The position numbers and the translations under genes are program-made. 27,343 nt of DNA from Bacillota bacterium (lineage in GTDB: Bacteria; Bacillota; Clostridia; Christensenellales; CAG-138), in the NCBI GenBank assembly GCA_016288175.1, contig JAEEYN010000143.1, positions 1-27,343 on the forward strand. Direction: 5' to 3'. The notes beneath the pieces were generated by a model, which worked only from the letters and a program-made list of their open reading frames with translations, had not been told where the DNA came from and ran no database searches. Numbering within the stretch: position 1 is the stretch's first letter; each line of letters begins with the position of its first letter. Shown here piece by piece: positions 23,021 to 27,343 of the stretch.

Positions 23021-23857
23021 ATGAAAACAAGGGAATTTGCGAACAGATGCGGCGTTGATAAGCGCACTCTTTTCTACTATGATGAGATCGGGCTGCTGCG
23101 CCCGGCGCGCGTGCTCGAAAACGGCTACCGGGAATATGACGATATTCAGATACCGCGAATGGGCATGATCCGCATGATGCAGGCGACGGGTCTGACCCTT
23201 CGCGAGATCGGCTCGATCCTCGGCACGGGCGATTCGCCTGTCGGCACGAAGGATCCCTCGATCGTAAAAAAAGCACTGGACGAAAGCTGTGAGCGTGCCG
23301 AGAAACTGATCCTCGAAATGAAAACCGGCCTTGCATACATCCGAAAAAAATATCTTATGCTGGAGGATTACAACAGGCATCACGGCGAATCGATTTTGGG
23401 CAGCTTTCCGCATTGCGGTAAAAGCTGCGCCGGCTGCCATGACGAGACCCATTCGCAGGCGACGGTCAATATCTTTACCAAGGAGATGCCGGAAATGTAT
23501 ATCCAAAAACGCCTCAGCGGTTACTTCGAGAATATGTCCGTCAATTATCTGACGAGCGGCTTGTTCCTTGGCGTCGCGGAGAACCTGACCACGTTAAAAC
23601 CAGATTACTTCTTTAAAATAACCGAGCCGGAGCTTGCGGACGCCGTAGTTCCCGCCGGGCGCTATGCCTGCGCTTTCTATGAACGCGAGGTTGGTTCAAG
23701 CTTCGTGCTGCCGCTGCTTGTATCCGATTTTGAAAATCGGCTTAAGGCGGAGAAGTATACCTACGAAAAGACGCTCTATGCGCACGATCTGCCCGGCTGG
23801 TTCGTCGGAAAGCCGAACCAAATCATTTATTGCTTCACCGTCCCTTTGAAGGATTGA
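23021..23857 (+). CDS. MerR family regulator with effector domain and Cys/His cluster
   Basis: This is a 278-residue transcription factor. Residues 1-70 are the winged-helix domain (TREFANRCGVDKRTLFYYDEIGLLRP, GYREYDD, LTLREIGSIL), followed by the dimerising coiled coil (about 76-118). The C-terminal part (about 150-278) resembles the GyrI-like effector-binding fold of multidrug-sensing MerR proteins. Between them is a Cys/His-rich segment, H131-C132-C136-C139-H140-H144, which could hold a metal ion. GGAGG at 23006-23010 precedes the ATG at 23021 by 10 bases. It lies 22 bp before an ABC exporter pair, so a drug- or stress-responsive control of that exporter is likely, and a MerR-type operator lies upstream. 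Confidence 0.88.
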   Translation: MKTREFANRCGVDKRTLFYYDEIGLLRPARVLENGYREYDDIQIPRMGMIRMMQATGLTLREIGSILGTGDSPVGTKDPSIVKKALDESCERAEKLILEMKTGLAYIRKKYLMLEDYNRHHGESILGSFPHCGKSCAGCHDETHSQATVNIFTKEMPEMYIQKRLSGYFENMSVNYLTSGLFLGVAENLTTLKPDYFFKITEPELADAVVPAGRYACAFYEREVGSSFVLPLLVSDFENRLKAEKYTYEKTLYAHDLPGWFVGKPNQIIYCFTVPLKD

Positions 23858-23879
23858 CCTTTCTTCCGTTTTTTCATCC

Positions 23880-25628
23880 ATGAATAAGCTCTTTGCCTAT
23901 TTTAAGAATTACATACCGCAAACGGTGCTCGCGCCGCTCTTCAAATTCATGGAGGCGACGCTTGAACTGATCGTGCCGCTGATCATCGCCTCGATAATCG
24001 ACGTCGGCATCGGCACCCGCGACACGGGCTTTATCCTCCGCCGCGGCGGGCTTCTCGTGCTCTTCGCCGCGGTCGGTCTCGGCCTTGCCGTCACGGCGCA
24101 GTATTTTTCCGCGAAGGCGGCGATCGGCGTCTGCACCGATATCCGCGCATCGCTGCTCGATAAGGTCCAGAGCTTTTCCTACGGCAGGCTCGATGGCATC
24201 GGTCCTTCAACGCTCGTGACGCGCATGACGAGCGACGTCAACACCCTCCAGACCGGAATCAACCTCACTCTGCGTCTGCTTCTCAGGTCCCCCTTCGTCG
24301 TTTTCGGCGCGATGGTCGTCGCCTTCACGATCGACGCGAAATGCGCCCTGATCTTCGCCGCGGTCATCGCCGTGCTGCTCGTGATCGTTTTCGCGATCCT
24401 TCTTTCCGCGATCCCGAAGCACGGAAGCGTTCAGAAAGCGCTCGACGGCATCACCTCCTCCGCGCGCGAAAACCTCACCGGCGTTCGCGTCATCCGCGCC
24501 TTCCTTAGGGAAGAGGCGGAGACGAAGGAATTCAAAAAACGCAGCGCTCGACTTGAAAAACTTCAGCTCGCCGTCGGTCGCGTCTCCGGCCTTCTGAACC
24601 CCGCGACGCTCGTTGCCGTCAACGCTGCCGTGATCGTTCTTCTTTGGACGGGCGCCATCCGCGTCGATTCGGGAACGCTCTCGCAGGGCCAGGTCGTCGC
24701 GCTCTATAACCTTCTTTCGCAGATCCTTGTGGAGCTTGTGAAGATGGCGAACCTCGTTATCAACATCGCAAAAGCCGCGGCCTGTGGGAAACGCATCTCC
24801 GCCGTTCTTTCGGCCGAAAGCGGCGGACCGGACGGCAGACTGCTGCCCGATGAAGACGCCCCTCTCGGCAGGATCGAATTCAAAAACGTCGGCTTCACCT
24901 ACGAAAACGCGGGTGCGCCGAGCCTCAGCGCGATCAGTTTCACCGCCGAAAGCGGGCAGACCGTCGGCATTATCGGCGGCACCGGCTCCGGCAAGAGCAC
25001 GCTCGTGAACCTCATCGCGGGCTTCTACCGCCCGACAGAAGGCGAAGCGCGCTTTGACGGCGTCCCGCTCGCGGATTTTAAGCCCGTTTCGCTCCGAAAC
25101 CGCATTTCCGTCGTTCCGCAGAGGGCAGTCCTCCTCGCGGGAAGCATACGCTCCAATCTTCTGATGGGCGATCCCGGCGCCGACGAAGCGAAGATGGAAA
25201 AAGCCCTCGCCGACGCGCAGGCCCTCGATTTCGTCCGCGAAAAGGAGGGCGGTCTCGACGCTCCGGTCTTGAAGGGCAGCAGCAATTTCTCCGGCGGTCA
25301 GAAGCAGCGCCTCTGCATCGCCCGCGCACTGATGAAGCCTTCGGAAGTGCTGATCCTCGACGACAGCACCTCCGCCCTCGATTACGCGACGGACGCACGC
25401 CTGCGCGCCGCGCTTGCGGAACGCTCCGCCGGCAGGAAGCAGACGACCTTGATCGTTTCGCAGCGCGCCGCCTCGATCCTCGGCGCGGATCTGATCATCG
25501 TTCTCGATGAAGGCCGCCAGATCGGGCTCGGCACCCACGCGGAGCTGCTCGAAAGCTGCCCCGTCTACCGCGAGATCTATGAAACGCAGTTCCCGCCCAA
25601 GGAATGCGGAGGGGAGGCGAGCGCATGA
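23880..25628 (+). CDS. ABC exporter half-transporter with degenerate ATPase site
   Basis: This is a 582-residue half-transporter with an N-terminal six-helix membrane domain and a C-terminal ATPase domain. The motifs are Walker A GGTGSGKST (K372), Q-loop VPQRAVLL, signature FSGGQ (470-474) and Walker B LILDDSTS. There D495 replaces the catalytic Glu and Q528 replaces the switch His in VSQR. This marks it as the degenerate-site subunit of a heterodimeric exporter of the BmrC/TM287/LmrC type. Its intact signature should complete the catalytic site of the partner encoded next, whose ATG overlaps its stop. The ATG at 23880 has no Shine-Dalgarno sequence and probably depends on coupling to merR, 22 bp upstream. 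Confidence 0.94.
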   Translation: MNKLFAYFKNYIPQTVLAPLFKFMEATLELIVPLIIASIIDVGIGTRDTGFILRRGGLLVLFAAVGLGLAVTAQYFSAKAAIGVCTDIRASLLDKVQSFSYGRLDGIGPSTLVTRMTSDVNTLQTGINLTLRLLLRSPFVVFGAMVVAFTIDAKCALIFAAVIAVLLVIVFAILLSAIPKHGSVQKALDGITSSARENLTGVRVIRAFLREEAETKEFKKRSARLEKLQLAVGRVSGLLNPATLVAVNAAVIVLLWTGAIRVDSGTLSQGQVVALYNLLSQILVELVKMANLVINIAKAAACGKRISAVLSAESGGPDGRLLPDEDAPLGRIEFKNVGFTYENAGAPSLSAISFTAESGQTVGIIGGTGSGKSTLVNLIAGFYRPTEGEARFDGVPLADFKPVSLRNRISVVPQRAVLLAGSIRSNLLMGDPGADEAKMEKALADAQALDFVREKEGGLDAPVLKGSSNFSGGQKQRLCIARALMKPSEVLILDDSTSALDYATDARLRAALAERSAGRKQTTLIVSQRAASILGADLIIVLDEGRQIGLGTHAELLESCPVYREIYETQFPPKECGGEASA

Positions 25629-27343
25629 AGAAACAAACCGTTTCCCCAAAAAAGCCCGTCGAGAAGGCAAAAAACAGCCGTGCCGCCGTCCGCACCCTAC
25701 TCATACGGCTGAAGAGCCGCCGTCTCTTTGCCGTGCTCTCGCTCCTGCTCGCCCTCGTTTCCGTCGCGCTGACGCTTCTGATCCCCGTGCTCGTCGGCCG
25801 CGGCATCGACTGCATAAAGGAAGCCGGCAAGGTGGATTTTGCTTCGCTCCGGCCGTACCTCATCGGCATCGGCGTCAGCGCTGCCGCCGCGGCGCTCGCG
25901 AATTACCTGATGACCCTTGTCAATAACCGCCTAACCTACGGCGTCGTGCGCGATATCCGGCAGGAAGCCTTCTCGCATATCCAGAGAATGCCGCTCTCCG
26001 CGCTCGATCCCCGTCCCGTCGGTGAGACCGTGAGCCGCCTCATCGCGGACGCCGACCAGCTTGCGGACGGACTGCTTTTGGGTTTTTCCCAGCTTTTCAC
26101 CGGCGTGATCACGATCCTCGGAACGCTTGTCTTCATGCTGAGCATCAATCCGCTGATCGCGCTTGCTGTCGTCGTGCTTTCGCCGCTCTCGCTGCTCATG
26201 GCGAGCTTTATCGCGAAGCGCACATATAAAAACTTCCATCTTCAGGCGGAGACACGCGGCGAAGCGACGGCGCTTGCGGATGAATTCATTGGCGAGCAGA
26301 AGCTCATCCGGGCATTCTCCTATGAAAAAAACGCGAAGGAACGCTTCCGCAGCGTCAACGAACGCCTGCGCGCTCATTCCGTCCGCGCGACATTTCTATC
26401 TTCCCTCACGAACCCGACGACGCGCTTCGTGAATTCGATCATCTACGCCGGCGTCGCGGTCCTCGGCGCGATCAGCGTCATCGGCGGCGGGCTGACCGTC
26501 GGCGGGCTTTCCGCGTTCCTCAGCTACGCCAACCAGTACACGAAGCCCTTCAACGAGATCTCCGGCGTGATTGCGGAGCTGCAGGGCGCCATTGCCTGCG
26601 CAGAAAGGCTTTTCGAGCTCATCGATTCGCCCGAGCAGACGCCCGATCCCGCTCTTCCCGCGGAACCGGAGGGAGGCGAGCTTTCGGTCGAATTCGAGAA
26701 CGTCGATTTTTCCTATACGAAGGACCGCGAGCTGATCCGCGATTTCTCTTTGAAAGTCAAAAACGGCAGCCGCGTCGCGATCGTCGGCCCGACCGGTTGC
26801 GGCAAAACGACGCTGATCAACCTCATCATGCGCTTCTATGACCAGGACGGGGGCAGGATCCTGCTCGGCGGCGCCGACACCCGCAAAATGAGCCGTGCGG
26901 CGCTGCGGACCCTCTTCGGGATGGTGCTCCAGGAAACATGGCTCGCGGGCGGCACCGTGCGTGAAAACATCGCGATGGGCAGGCCGGACGCATCCGACGG
27001 AGAGATAATTGCCGCAGCGAAGGCCGCCCACGCGGACGGCTTCATCCGCCGCCTGCCGAACGGCTATGATACCGTTATCGGCGAATCCGGCGGCACGCTA
27101 TCGCAGGGTCAGAAGCAGCTTCTCTGCATCGCCCGCGTGATGCTGCTGCAGCCTCCCGCGCTGATTTTGGACGAAGCTACTTCCTCCATCGACACGCGCA
27201 CGGAGATCCTCGTTCAGGACGCCTTCGCGAAGCTCATGCGCGGGCGGACCTGCTTCGTCGTTGCTCACCGGCTCTCCACGATCCGCGACGCGGATGTGAT
27301 CCTCGTCATGCGGGACGGGCATATCATCGAACAGGGCACGCAC
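25625..27343 (+). CDS. ABC exporter half-transporter with catalytic ATPase site (3' end beyond window)
   Basis: This is an open frame of 573 codons running off the window; an estimated 20-40 residues are missing. The basic N-terminus is followed by a six-helix domain and an ATPase domain with Walker A GPTGCGKTT (K394), Q-loop VLQETWLAGG, signature LSQGQ (492-496), Walker B LILDEATSS with catalytic E517, and the switch H548 in VAHRLSTI. It thus supplies the active site Glu and His, whereas its signature (LSQGQ) is the variant found opposite degenerate sites. Together with the preceding gene it should form a heterodimeric exporter. The ATG at 25625 overlaps the previous stop codon as ATGA. The substrate is unknown. 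Confidence 0.95.
   Translation, partial: MKKQTVSPKKPVEKAKNSRAAVRTLLIRLKSRRLFAVLSLLLALVSVALTLLIPVLVGRGIDCIKEAGKVDFASLRPYLIGIGVSAAAAALANYLMTLVNNRLTYGVVRDIRQEAFSHIQRMPLSALDPRPVGETVSRLIADADQLADGLLLGFSQLFTGVITILGTLVFMLSINPLIALAVVVLSPLSLLMASFIAKRTYKNFHLQAETRGEATALADEFIGEQKLIRAFSYEKNAKERFRSVNERLRAHSVRATFLSSLTNPTTRFVNSIIYAGVAVLGAISVIGGGLTVGGLSAFLSYANQYTKPFNEISGVIAELQGAIACAERLFELIDSPEQTPDPALPAEPEGGELSVEFENVDFSYTKDRELIRDFSLKVKNGSRVAIVGPTGCGKTTLINLIMRFYDQDGGRILLGGADTRKMSRAALRTLFGMVLQETWLAGGTVRENIAMGRPDASDGEIIAAAKAAHADGFIRRLPNGYDTVIGESGGTLSQGQKQLLCIARVMLLQPPALILDEATSSIDTRTEILVQDAFAKLMRGRTCFVVAHRLSTIRDADVILVMRDGHIIEQGTH

Noticed and set aside
24207..25670. Minus-strand open frame opposite the first ABC gene (487 codons)
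   Set aside because: The plus strand encodes all ABC motifs; the antisense frame is a composition effect.

Overview
This is a GC-rich chromosomal segment of what looks like an anaerobic Gram-positive bacterium (Bacillota, class Clostridia). The grounds are the glycine decarboxylase P-protein split into GcvPA and GcvPB, strong AGGAGG-type ribosome binding sites, sigma-A-like promoters (TTGACT/TATAAT), a 4Fe-4S aldo/keto reductase, a stand-alone carbamate kinase and a heterodimeric ABC exporter of the BmrCD/TM287-288 type. No rRNA, tRNA, CRISPR array, phage gene or transposase was seen. The assignment to Clostridia is an inference from gene content, and no marker gene was compared.

Layout. Positions 1-3608 (+) hold the end of a glycine cleavage operon: the gcvT 3' end, gcvH, gcvPA and gcvPB. 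An intrinsic-terminator-like hairpin lies between gcvH and gcvPA, and a clear terminator follows gcvPB. Positions 3674-5414 (+) hold a PHP phosphoesterase and a membrane-anchored DUF4097-type beta-solenoid protein with eight regularly spaced SGS turns. Positions 5475-6869 (+) hold a MATE transporter whose ATG sits only 8 bases after a near-consensus -10 box. Positions 6870-8155 hold a 347-bp gap with a relic of a second carbamate kinase gene, then arcC (-). A class A penicillin-binding protein (8298-10712, -) is divergent from a TtcA-like PP-loop protein and an S41 C-terminal processing peptidase (10918-13034, +). A signal-peptide-bearing protein of unknown function (13121-14359, -) is divergent from a hutD-like gene and mfd (14624-18642, +), with a structured leader ahead of hutD. 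On the minus strand follow an EamA/DMT transporter with a histidine-rich tail (18718-19773), a patch of palindromes (19800-19946), a 4Fe-4S aldo/keto reductase and an MBL/beta-CASP hydrolase (to 22605). A 415-bp gap carrying a MerR-type operator/promoter precedes a MerR regulator and two ABC half-transporters (23021 to the window end, +).

How the genes work together. The gcv genes form one pathway: glycine to CO2, ammonia and methylene-tetrahydrofolate. Carbamate kinase can make ATP from carbamoyl phosphate. The merR and two ABC genes form a regulator plus heterodimeric exporter cassette, with a degenerate ATPase site assignable to the first subunit and the catalytic site to the second. The remaining genes are mostly housekeeping: cell wall synthesis, tRNA thiolation, transcription-coupled repair and RNA processing.

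No clear new multi-gene system stands out. The most unusual items are the orphan MerR-type promoter facing away from merR into a region without a clear gene, the Cys/His cluster inside that MerR protein, the carbamate kinase relic, the palindrome patch at the aldo/keto reductase stop codon, the near-leaderless MATE gene, and the His-rich tail on the EamA transporter.
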